64,000 nt of DNA, taken from assembly GCA_037892935.1 (NCBI GenBank), contig JAYXKI010000003.1, forward strand, positions 1,736,001-1,800,000, in the 5' to 3' direction. A model generated the notes under the pieces. It saw only the letters and a program-made list of their open reading frames with translations. It did no database searches and was not told where the DNA came from. The translations under genes were made by a program, and so were the position numbers. Numbering within the stretch: the stretch's first letter is position 1; each line of letters starts with the position of its first letter. The DNA comes from Phlebopus portentosus (Eukaryota > Basidiomycota > Agaricomycetes > Boletales > Boletinellaceae). Below, one piece after another: positions 1 to 10,207 of this stretch.

Positions 1-2067
1 AAGAGTCAGATCAGCATATAATATCCAAAGGAGAGACGGCGGCAGCTTACATGCATAAGCCTGCCCCAATCTTCCGGAAGCACGTCGTGAGCGCTCAGAA
101 TAGGCGGCATGGGATGGAAGACATCGTCAAGTAGCTCTTCCAAATCTTGCACGCGCACATCCTTGAACGGAGTGAAGGTCTGTGCGCGATTGAGTGGGCG
201 GTTGAACGCCTCGGGAGCAGGAAGCAGCTGGTCCGGCGGGCCACCGTACCCACCAGCAGCAGCAAGGGGAGCTCCGCCTCCCATACGCGGAGAAGCACCT
301 GGAATGAGCTCGGCACCAACACGAGGAGATATAGCCGAACCCATACCTCCAATGCGCGGCGAAGCGCCACCTAGACCACCAGGGTACGCAGCAGCCCTTT
401 CATTACGACTAGGATTGCGCGAGGATGCATAGCCAGAGCCCGATACGGGCTGTCCTGCCAAAATATGACCTGGCGGGTATACCTCGACACCATCTGGGCC
501 GATGGCGGGTTGAAGTGATGCAGTGTCGCGACGGTACGGCGAACGCTCCGGAGCATACATACTGTTCGGACGACTTCGGTCGCGCGCCGCTGGTGCACCA
601 TAGATACTCGCCGGACGGCTGCGTTCCCCGGAGCCATAAGCATCCAACGGCTGCTCGGGCGCAGCGTAAATGCTTGACCGGTGACGTGACGGTTCACGCT
701 TGCGATAACCTCCATACTCATCGGAATCGCGTTCGTGCGCTGGATCGTCGTATATACCACGCGGTGCAGCACGAGCAGACATAGATTGTCGGCGAGATCG
801 GGTTCCAGGTGCTCCGTACTCTCCGTAGTAGCCATCACGACCACTGACATCGAGTTCGCCCATCTTGCGTTCGAGCTCGCGTTCCTCGCGCTCGCGCAGC
901 TCCCTTTCACGAAGTTGATCGCCTCGCACTCGAGAACGTTCACGCTCATACGGTGAGCATTTAAATCTGCTCCGAGGCCTGTTCCATAGCTCTGACGACG
1001 CATGCGCGAAGCACGCTCCATCTCCACATCGCGTTCACGCTCTTTGCGCATCTCTCTATCTTCAGCTCTTTCACGAGCAACGCGCTCTGCTTCCCAAGCA
1101 GCATTGCGCTTCTTTTCTTCTCTCATGTGATGCCTATCTTCTCTATCCCTGAAAGTAGAATGGCATAAGCTATCGCGTGTTTAGTTTCACTAGCGACAAA
1201 AACGTACCAATCTCTCCCATCATCACGATAGTCTAATCCCAACCCTGCGTTGGAAGCAGCAGGAGTAGTTGATGCCGTATGAACAGTTGAGCCAGCTGCA
1301 GTCGGGAGCTGACCACGGAATGAAGCTAGGACATCCTATAACGTCCTATTAGGACAAAGCCTTGATTTATGCCTCACAATATATACATACCGGACCAGCA
1401 GGAGCGATACCAACTGGAGGCACGGAAGACGTCTCAGTTGGGACCCACTGGATACCTGTATACGTGACACCTTGAGGGGAACGATATCTAGACATTTGAT
1501 CATCAGCACACGCATATATCCGCCTATCCGGACCAAGAAAGGACTTACGTTGCAGGCTCAGCCCTATCGATCCAGGCAGATCGCACAAAAATCAATCAGC
1601 CCAGCTCCAATTTGCACCAAAAGCAAAATCCCAAGTCAAACTTACCTGAAATGATGATAAGTAACCCTCCCCAGTGCGTCCGTCGTTGTCGTATATGTAA
1701 CCGCTCCAGGCGTGACATTCCCCGAGAACGGCTGAGAGGGTTGAGCAGATGATGTCGTAGAGGCAGTCATCGCACCAGAACCCTGAGTCGCCGTCGCGCC
1801 ATATGTCAGTTGTCCGCCCGACGGCAGGTACGTCTGCCCGACCATCGGGGACGGCTGATAAGCCTGTCCGGGGTACGCACCCGGCTGCGCTGCAGCCGCG
1901 AGCGTCTGCGGAGCCGTAGCTACGTAGGGAGAGTGCGGGTAGACCGAGCCTACCCCTGGTTGTACTTGTCCTGGAGCCATGTAGGGTGAATGCGCCGTTG
2001 CTTGCTGCGCAGCATATGGTGACTGGGCCGTTGCAGCTCCCCCAGGTGTCGCGTATAGATAGGACAT
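1..2067 (-). CDS. Low-complexity protein of unknown function (3' partial)
   Basis: I do not recognise this gene. The start ATG at 2067 opens a Gly/Ala/Gln/Pro/Tyr-rich N-terminus (exon about 1646-2067). A 15-base exon at about 1549-1563 follows, then exons covering about 1390-1490, 1210-1330 and 51-1150. The later part has a strongly charged Arg/Glu stretch (RERE-type, likely helical or coiled), then Ser/Arg/Tyr-rich sequence with repeated SPR and RSRP motifs. It ends in a more ordered segment with EELLDDVFHPMPP and DVLPEDWGRLMH before a donor site at base 50, so the gene runs off the left edge. The reading frame breaks near base 950, where one extra T on the coding strand would restore a continuous Arg/Glu-rich reading. 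The composition suggests a largely disordered scaffold-like protein, which is inference only. Confidence 0.6.
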
Positions 2068-2704
2068 GCTCCTAATAGTTCGTAGATGTTGATATCTCTC
2101 GACGATCTCAAAGATCGCTTCTTGTTAGCGCTCGAAGGTGAAACTGAACCAAACTGGGCTTTATGCGCGAATATCGTGGTTCTACCAGCGCTGAGAGCTA
2201 CAAAAGATCACCTCACTTGACTATGAGAACGATATATGCAGAGGGATAAGGATGATGGAAGTAGGAGCAAAAGAAAAGGGTACACTCAAAAATGATGTGA
2301 ATGGGCTGCGGGCTTGTACGGCTCTACAACATGGGCACGTTGCATCCATCCTCTAATCAGTAGTACTACATAGTACTACATAAATTCAAATTCAATTCAT
2401 GTAATAATTTATCGGATTTCAGTGTATAATCTGTTGAACAAGTTAATATTGGAAAGGAATAATACGTATATACATCATGAAATATGGAAGTGTCAGTAAA
2501 AAGGAAACTAGTACCGCGCAGAATATTTGCAAACAAAACAAAACAAAGCCGTATCATTATGTATATGTCAGTATGGATATGGAAGTATGGAATAAGCCGT
2601 CCCCTGTACGCAAGTGTGTACTACCTGCAGAGCATAGGAGCTCCAAGTACTCCTTGCTACCGAACCACAATATAGTATCGATGAACGGCACGTCACATAC
2701 CCCT
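2068..2704. other. Intergenic, 5' region of the leftmost gene
   Basis: This stretch lies between the start of the leftmost gene and the stop of SEC22, both on the minus strand. It should hold the promoter of the former and the 3' UTR of the latter. It is AT-rich towards 2360-2560, where an 11-base unit (tagtactacat) occurs twice in tandem near 2362-2383. No convincing coding sequence was seen. Confidence 0.5.
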
Positions 2705-3841
2705 CTATAAAAATCGCCACCAGATAAAGACGATCAAGAGTAATACAATCGCTCCAATCGGCGCATATTGGCGGAGCATCGCGTGTAAATTGATGTTCCG
2801 CGCAGCTTTGCGGTATTTTTCAGATTCGGTACGTAGTGACGTTGAGAGATGTGACATTCCTAATAGACAATAAATTATCGTTAGAAATCAAGTTTCTCCA
2901 GAGAAAAGGTTCACTAAGAGAGCAAAGTGGATGCCAAGCACCACCAAAAAAATCTGCACACAACATAAGAATAAAATCGAATGTATAAGTATGTCCCCAT
3001 CACAACCCAGGACGTATATTCGACGTTATATCGGGCAGACTTTTGTCATGTCCAGAAGGCAGACGACAAATCTGTATAAAAGGAGATGAAAAACATACGG
3101 TCGAGCGAATCCCCACGCCAAAGCAGCTCCTCCATATTCTTCGTCATAATTCGCGTGACGTCCTGCAAGTCATCGTTTAGCCTGTCAAGATGCGAGCCAG
3201 CAGCGCTCGCTGTTCGTGTGTCCTGGTACAGTCGTGCAGTCTTGCTCATGAACGTATCTATTCGTCACCGTCGAGAGAAAAATAAACAAAAAATCAGCGT
3301 CTTATTCTACCTAGAAATTCATACGACAGATTCAGAAGAAGGCACGTACCAAACCCAACAAAAGCATACGGCTTCCGCGCGCCCTCCACCTTCGCGCCAT
3401 ACGAGTTCTGAAACTCCTTCGACAGCTCATCCAAATACGAGAACGCCAGCTTACGCGGATAGGACTTGTCCGCGATCGTAAGGTACACAACGTTGTCCGC
3501 TATCATGTAACTATTTTATAATTTACATCACAGCGAAAATGGTGAGTGTGCTGGATGGATGGGAGAAAGCGATGCGACGGAAACGCACTGAAGAGTATAC
3601 GGCCCACTCTCAATCGAACAGAGAGGCTCCGAGTTGGGCGTTATCCGTCGGAAAATGAGCTTCGCCTGTTGTTTATGCTCTTGCAGCTCTTGCTCTGTCT
3701 ACGCAATAAAAATTAATAGGTACTAAACTTAACTGCAAGTTTGATAATACAGCAGAAATAAAAACACACCTGCTCATCGTCAACAGTGGCAGCAAGCGGA
3801 AGAGCGTCGCTCGCTCGTACAATCGTCGTCGACCTGACCAT
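2705..3841 (-). CDS. SEC22: v-SNARE SEC22 (ER-Golgi vesicle fusion)
   Basis: Five exons (3770-3841, 3589-3698, 3350-3510, 3099-3257, 2705-2859) join in frame to 218 residues, the usual Sec22 size. The N-terminal longin domain begins MVRSTTIVRASDALPLAA. It is followed by the R-SNARE helix (LNDDLQDVTRIMTKNMEELLWRG, with the central Arg in the expected place) and a single C-terminal transmembrane helix ending WWRFL. Sec22 is the ER/Golgi R-SNARE that pairs with syntaxin-type SNAREs in COPII anterograde and COPI retrograde transport, with its bulk in the cytosol. All introns are short and GT-AG. Nothing is missing or broken. Identity rests on the match along the full length, including HYMIADNVVYL and the PYAFVGFDTF region. 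Confidence 0.96.
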
Positions 3842-4801
3842 CCCTCTCCTTTATTTGTCTTTTCTGATATACCTCGATCGCCAGTAAACCGGTATAACCA
3901 ACAGCGAAAGTGGGATGATGAAGCAAGAGAGCGACCGTATAAGTATTGCTGTATGTACTTTGCTGGATTGTGATGTCCTGTGACGTGTTCAGTTCAGTAG
4001 CGCGTTGTTTGGTTCAAGACAAACAAAGACCGCGCTTCTCCTTATTTCCCACGGTGCTTACATGTTATACCCGCAATCAAAGAACTCTGGATTATCGATA
4101 TTCTTACTTGTCATGAAATATCACAGACCATCCAGGAGTAAGTCTATCCATGTACATATATTTCTAGCTATGCGAGCCGCACGAATACATAGTACATCGT
4201 CCAGATAAGACAACACCATTTAAATCAAAACAATTTTACTCATTATCCTTCTACAATGCATCATAACGATGTGCTGGTATCTTGGTAAATACGACAAGAG
4301 AGAATTCAAAGGAAAATGAAAAGAGAAAAAAAGAAGCTAGAAAAAGGAAAATGGAGGAAAGGGTGACAATGTGCACAGCTAGCGGAAGAGAGAGGTGGGA
4401 GGTAGGCGAGAAGATGTGGAGGAGGAGGAGGAGGAGGAGGAGGAGGAGGAGGAGGAGGAGGGAGACGGAACATGCAAAATCAGGACATAGCAATTCATAC
4501 GGAGTGAAAAAACGGTGGTATGGCATTAATTTGACAAGGGAATGGAAATTGTCGATGATAATGACAAATAAGTTACCTAGAAAGGATGAAGGGAGTGTCC
4601 TGACGGAAATGACGAAGACGTGCATGCCCGAAATGATAGTGTAACCGAGTGTGTGGAGAGCGTCTCGTCTGAGGGAGGCAGGAGTGGAAGAAGGAGAAAA
4701 GTCGCAGGATCTCAGCTGATGGGATGACACGGAGGAAGGAGCGCGGGTATGCGGAGACGGGGAACAGGCTAGTCGACGCGTGTGGCAAAAGCAAAGAGTA
4801 T
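3842..4801. other. Intergenic with simple-sequence repeat
   Basis: The region lies between the SEC22 start and the stop of the KRE6/SKN1-like gene, both on the minus strand. It is purine-rich on the plus strand between about 4280 and 4460, and holds a GGA microsatellite. Open frames here translate to homopolymeric Arg or Leu and are not credible genes. Confidence 0.5.
4418..4463 (+). repeat. (GGA)n microsatellite, about 15 units
   Basis: An uninterrupted run of GGA triplets lies in the noncoding region downstream of the KRE6/SKN1-like gene. Read as protein it gives poly-Arg (plus) or poly-Leu (minus). It is a simple-sequence repeat likely to vary in length between strains. Confidence 0.95.
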
Positions 4802-7019
4802 CTAGCAACCATCGTATCTCGAGTTACGAGGCAATGTGTATCCCGCAGCGTTCCACGTCGTCCAGTTCCAATTCGAATACGCATCAGCATGTCTATAAAT
4901 CGTCATATTAATCAATGAACCAAGCATCATATTGGGAAAAAAGGGGACATACGCATCGATATAATCATGGGTCGGGTGGTGCGATGGGTTGCAAGTAACA
5001 CCCTCCTTGACATCATCTCTCTGATAAATACGGACATAGTCGATGTACATTTTTGCAGGGAAGACAAGATGATCCAGATCTACAGTCGTGAATCCTTCGG
5101 ACATACCCAGGTTCAGAATGATGTACTACCGGGAAAATCAATAGAAGCATGAAACCGGAATAACGAAAAACAAATAAATTCTCGTACCATCGGCTCCTCG
5201 GGGATCAAGCGTTGGCTAACTTGACTAACAGGATCAGGTCCAATGGAGGCGGATGTTATCCTCCACGACTCCCTTCCTTGGCTGTACCACTGAATATACC
5301 CAGCATCGCGATGGTTCTTGTCGCTCCAATATTCGAATGCATACGTCGCGTATTCCCTGTCATTATACACTGTATCGCTCACTTTCGTCACAGCACTCAC
5401 TGATTGCTGCAGTGTCGTGCCTGTGAAGGAGTTGAACCTAGTGATGGTATCGTCGGAGACCGTCGTCACGTCCGAATCATTGTTGAATCGCACGTTTGCA
5501 TTGAATGGCGCCATCTGGAATGATTGACTAACCTCGCCTGTCAATGTTCCGAGCTCAATCTGCGCCTCAATAACATCAATCTCGGGCGCGCTTCGCCCAT
5601 CAGTGACTTTCGGACCTGGATGGTCGGAACCGGGGCAAGTGCATGCTGATAGCCGCTGCCCTGGCAGATCAGAGAGAAAACCTCCGTCCCATCCATCCGT
5701 GGCGCTCGACTCGGGATTGCCATTCTTGTCCATTTGCCGAGGGAAGGTGCCCACATCACATGCGTCGTAACTGTAAGGCCACATGCCGTCCGTCGTCGCA
5801 CCATAGCCTGCACGACCCAGGTTACCCATCGTCCACACACCCGGCCAGAATCCGGGAACATTCGAGGTTCCTGGGAGAGAGACCGAAACTTCAATGTAAC
5901 CCGTAGTGAAGCAGAATTTATTCCACGTTGTGAGCATTCCTATACAGAGAGTCAGAACGCCAAGCGTACGCGAATCACTTTCAGATGAAACACACCGCTT
6001 CTATAGTTTAGGTCATGATTGTTGGCAGGATCGGTCACATGCGACATCGTAATTACAAGTTTGCCATTCTGTGTCGTAATAGCTTGCGGATCATACCACT
6101 CAAGATTTGCAGTCGCCCTAGACGATTTGACAATCGAAATGAGAAAAAGACATGAAAGCTGAAAAGCAAGTAAAAACGAACCAATAGTGCAGATCCTGCG
6201 CCTCCCAGTAGGGATCATCTCCAGGATAGAACGAACGACCGTCCGTCTCGAACTCATCGCTGAAAACGAGATTGTACGTCCTTCCATCCGTACCCGTTCG
6301 CGACAACGCATCTTGCGGCGTTAAGGGATCCACAAGCGTCTTAAAATTGAGACTAGGAATCTGGCCCGTAGCATTGATGCCACCGAGATTGAAGCCAGGA
6401 ACTTTGGGCTTCTTGTCATGGAAATGATCGAAGATCGGGTATCCGATAAACAGCGCCAGGATTGCCAATGTCAAAATCGCAAGAGTGCCTATGTTAACCC
6501 ATCCACGAAGAGAAAAGACAGCAAATGGGCTCCATTTATTCGACCCTCGTCCGCCTTTACGTCCGTAGGGCTCCGGAGCATGTAGCGCGTCATCTTCTTC
6601 AGGTTCTGACGTATGCCACATGAAGGTGGGCATACCGGCGCTCAACGTAGCGTCAGCAACAAGATGGGGTTTAAGCGAGGACGAGGAGGATAAAATTCCG
6701 CCCTTCTCGTCGGAGAGCATTGTCATGTCGGAGTGTCGGCGACGTTCGTACTAAGAGGAGTTGGTAGCAAGTTAGTTATAAATAATCAGAACGATACAAT
6801 CTGAGAGTGGCGTACCGCATAAGGACCATATGCATCGTTGAAATCACCAGCAGGCACGGCATGTGCACTGAGCGAGCTGAATCTTGGAGAAGGAGCAGGT
6901 GAATGGAGCGGCGAATTAGACGCCGGTGAGGTTGACAAAAGCGGTCGTCCTTGCGACTGACTCGCATCCAACGATTCACTTGGAAAATTACGATCTTGCA
7001 AGGAAGGTGCTAAGGGCAT
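4802..7019 (-). CDS. KRE6/SKN1-family beta-1,6-glucan synthesis protein (GH16-like)
   Basis: Six exons (6816-7019, 6182-6750, 5996-6117, 5188-5939, 4953-5125, 4802-4892) join in frame to 636 residues. The start is the ATG at 7019, giving MPLAPSLQDRNF. Layout: a Ser/Pro-rich cytosolic tail to about residue 150, one transmembrane segment (VNIGTLAILTLAILALFIGY), then a lumenal GH16-like beta-jelly roll. The jelly roll carries the catalytic-type motif EIDVIEAQ (about residues 415-425, Glu-x-Asp-x-x-Glu). Conserved signatures include NLEWYDPQAITTQNGKL, NYRSGMLTTWNKFCFTTGYIEV and DYVRIYQR. This type II architecture is that of KRE6/SKN1 (PF03935), needed for beta-1,6-glucan in the fungal wall and acting in the secretory pathway or at the plasma membrane. 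I cannot tell KRE6 from SKN1. Confidence 0.93.
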
Positions 7020-7827
7020 AGTGGCAACTTTCACTCTTTCTCTCCCAGCTAGACTAGAACGGAGGCAAAATCAAATGAGCGGAGCCAAGAGAGAGAGTAA
7101 GAGACCCAGCCAGGAGAAGAGAGAGTTTAAGTACAAGATAGGAGACAGTAGCTTGAGGCTGGGAGAGATAGTTTGAGGCGGCTATAAAGAAACGAACTGA
7201 CCAGCCGGTACCGGATCAGGGTTAGGATATTTTTAGTATTTCCAGGCGGGCTGGCATCCCGCCCGTGAGATCAATCACACCCTACCGCGCGCTGGACGCG
7301 CGCGCGCGCGCTTTTCTTTTTCCGCATTTGGATATAACTTATAACTTCCTTAGTCTGGTCCGTCCGGATTCAAACACTTACTTAGTATATTTTGAACATA
7401 TATTCCAACTTGGCGAGAAGATAATCAAGGATGCCAGATCTTCAGCAACCTCGGAAAAAGAAAGAGCTTTGAAGTTTAGGAGGGGAAGCTAGAAGGGCAT
7501 CTACGCCAGCGTACACTATACTGCCACCCTGTCGTCGTATGTGAGCCGACTGATAGTGATGAGCTGGCGATAAACTTTATTTCTCCCGAGATTGATGTTT
7601 TGCCGTAGCAAAACCAGCCAGCAACGAACGGGTACGCGTCGGGGTATATTGTACCTTCGGTAGAGGAAAGGCACCGGCAGAATCGTACAAACGTTGAAAG
7701 GATGGTTGAGCAGTATGTTTTCCATGAAGAAGAATTACAGTATTTGAACAAATAAAAATAAAGAAATGCTTAGGGCCGGTCGTATTACTCAGCTCAGATT
7801 CCCACGTTCCGCTCCCAGCCACTGTTC
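7020..7827. promoter_or_regulatory. Divergent intergenic region, KRE6/SKN1-like and eS25
   Basis: This stretch separates the start of the KRE6/SKN1-like gene (minus) from the duplicated 5' end of the eS25 gene (plus), so it should hold both promoters. Pyrimidine/purine-rich stretches (gagagagagtaag type) lie near 7090-7170. An alternating CG run (cgcgcgcgcgcgc) lies near 7300-7312. No coding sequence was recognised. Confidence 0.45.
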
Positions 7828-8124
7828 CTGTCCCCTCGAAGGTCAAGGCTCAAGCTCAGTGAACCAAGAGGCCATCGTCGACGAACATGGTGAGTGAATT
7901 TCCTCCGTACATCCCCCGGAGTGCTGCGTCCGTGCTTTGGGTGGTTCAGAATGTCGCACGTGTTAATAACCCTCGTAACGCAGTGACTGTCCAAGCTGTC
8001 CCCTTGAAGGTCAAAGCTCAAGCTCAGTGAACCAAGAGGCCATCGTCGACGAACATGGTGAGTAAATCTCCTCCGTACATCCCCCGGGGTGCTGCGTCCG
8101 TGCTTTGGGTGGTTCAGAATGTCG
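7828..8124 (+). repeat. Tandem duplication of the eS25 5' leader, first exon and intron start
   Basis: A 129-base unit occurs at 7828-7956 and again at 7996-8124, offset by 168 bases, with about five substitutions. Each copy holds the 5' leader, the context gacgaac-ATG, the donor gtgag immediately after the ATG, and about 70 bases of intron. The two candidate first exons are therefore ATG at 7887-7889 and ATG at 8055-8057. Either could splice to the same acceptor at 8216. Confidence 0.93.
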
Positions 8125-8615
8125 TCTTTCGGCGTTCTTAGTCGTCGTTGCGATGGATGACTTGCACCTTCGTCGGATGTACCCTTGTACACCTCTAACA
8201 ACATTCTCTCTTCCAGGCCAAAGCAAAATCCGCCGCACCCTCCGGCGGGGGGAAAGCCAAAGCCAAAGAAGAAATGGTCCAAGGGCAAAGTGAAGGACAA
8301 AGCCCAGCACAACGTCGTCCTCGACAAGACCACGTACGACCGCATCTTTAAGGAGGTCCCCACCTTCCGCTTCATCTCGCAGTCCATCCTCATCGAGCGA
8401 CTCAAGATCAATGGCTCCCTCGCGCGCGTTGCTATCCGCCACCTCGCGAAGGAAGGCCAGATCAAGAAGATCGTGCATCATAGCAAGCAGCTTATTTACA
8501 GTGCGTTTTTTTCGTTCTTTTTTTGACAAGGGTTGTGTTGACGATTGATCTATCTTTTTTTTCTCTCTGCATCGATAGCCCGAGTAACCGGTGGGGAGCT
8601 GCCGCTACCGAGTAG
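8055..8615 (+). CDS. RPS25: 40S ribosomal protein eS25 (RPS25), frame breaks in G runs
   Basis: eS25 is a small-subunit protein. The main exon (8217-8500) encodes the diagnostic core: [56 protein letters not shown] and HHSKQLIYT. The first exon appears to be just ATG, in two tandem copies (7887 and 8055), joined to [12 protein letters not shown]. That N-terminal frame does not match the KKKW frame. Shortening the six-G run at 8247-8252 by one base makes it continuous. After the last intron (acceptor at 8578) the literal frame runs on about 60 residues to 8763. Adding one G to the run at 8593-8596 gives a short GGGAAATE-type tail ending at 8615, close to the usual length. As an essential gene, compensating homopolymer errors in the assembly seem likelier than real lesions. 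Confidence 0.88.
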
Positions 8616-8763
8616 ACGCATACTCTCCTTGTATCGCATCGATGCTCTTATCACCCCACCTGTTTATGCTACATGCAACGCATTCATTCATGTACAACTA
8701 TGCGCTGAAAATTTTATCTTATGCATAACTCAAAAACAGTGTGCGTCAGGCCGCCTGGGATAA

Positions 8764-10207
8764 GAACACTTGCTCTCAGCTTCAAGAAGAGAGGAAAGAT
8801 ACGATGCCGATGTCGATGTCTTCGTAACGTACCCGAGAAGCCTGCTTCTTTTCACTTTTCATGGATAAATGCCGCGCTTCGATCAATAAACACTCAAATT
8901 AAAGTCTAGCACCAACAACCTTTTGAGGCAGGATTTCTCTGGACGTTACTTATGATAATCAATCTTCAACGTGAGGCAGATTCAGTGTAGGTAGACGACT
9001 CGGGATTCCTTGCTTCGATCGCTTTGTTTCGGAAGCTTACCGCATTTATGTCCGCTTGTCAACATCCTCGCATCACGTATAAAATCCAACTCTCAATTAT
9101 ACCTTTTCTCAATGAAACCGTACACATTGTTTCGAAAACAGAAGTCAAAGACAAAATAAAGATTACAGCCTTTTACGTTAGTAATGACACTCCCAGTGTT
9201 TTTTGAATGAAGTAAAGACAAAATATAACACGTGATGATTGGATTTGAGGGTCAACAGCACAGCATCAAAATCATTAGTTACAACTCTTCTTCACTGAAA
9301 CTTGGTTTACTTGTGTTACTCATAGAAAGAGAAAAGCACAGTTTTCTCAATGGCGATATCTAATGCAGATCTCCTTGGGTGCCTTCCTACCCACTACTAC
9401 CTCAAGATTGGAAGGCATTCAATTTCATTCTACAAATCAATCTTTTCTTTCAAATTTTGACAGGCAGTAGACAGTCAATAATTAATTTACAAGCTTGTTC
9501 TGAGCAATTTGGTTGAGAATTGAGCTCAGGACAAAATGGGAAGTATCAGAGGAAAGGTGGAAGGCATGCCAGATGTGGAGTGTAACGGCGAAGTTCATTT
9601 TCCCATCCATCATCCACTTCTGAAAATAAGTTCTCTTCATTCAAAAATAATCCAGAGTGCCATTACTAATGCAAACAGCTGTAATATTGGCTAGGCAGTG
9701 AAAAGATAGTAGTTGATAAACGACGAATTCAGCGAGCAAGGACAACATGATTCTTTATTCGAGGTAACGGACACCGAGATAGTAATGTGAAAGTGCGAAA
9801 GGGAGGAACTACAAATGCAAACGCTCAGACAACCTGTTTGTGAATGGCTACGATGACGGAACAAGACATAGAAACAAAACAAGACAGGAGGGATCACAAG
9901 TACAGGAGGAGGATGATTGAAACAAAATTAACGAAATCGCAGAGCTCCACGAAAAGGAGAAAAGGAGACGGCTAATGCATAATAACTTATGCCAGAGAAA
10001 CGAACACAAGTGAGTTTGTCGAAACAGAGAAAGCAGAAAACCGGCTATATGCCATAGCAATTCCGATTAGGACGAGCGTCGCAGCCGACGCAGGTAAGTG
10101 TGTCATCGTAAATCGTAAATCTTATTCATTAGGGTGAAAACCTTTCTCTATTTGATATCCTTTCGATCCGAAACACCGAGGAGAAAATTCAATCCATTCG
10201 CGTTCGT
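8764..10207. other. Gene-poor convergent intergenic region
   Basis: About 1.4 kb lies between the eS25 gene (plus) and the stop of the YTP1-like gene (minus). It should hold the two 3' UTRs. It is AT-rich with only short, composition-poor open frames on both strands. No tRNA, inverted repeat or conserved protein fragment was recognised. Confidence 0.5.

Noticed and set aside
4282..4644. 120-residue open frame with poly-Arg and a matching poly-Leu frame on the other strand
   Set aside because: It is produced by the GGA microsatellite and surrounding purine bias, with no intron context or similarity.
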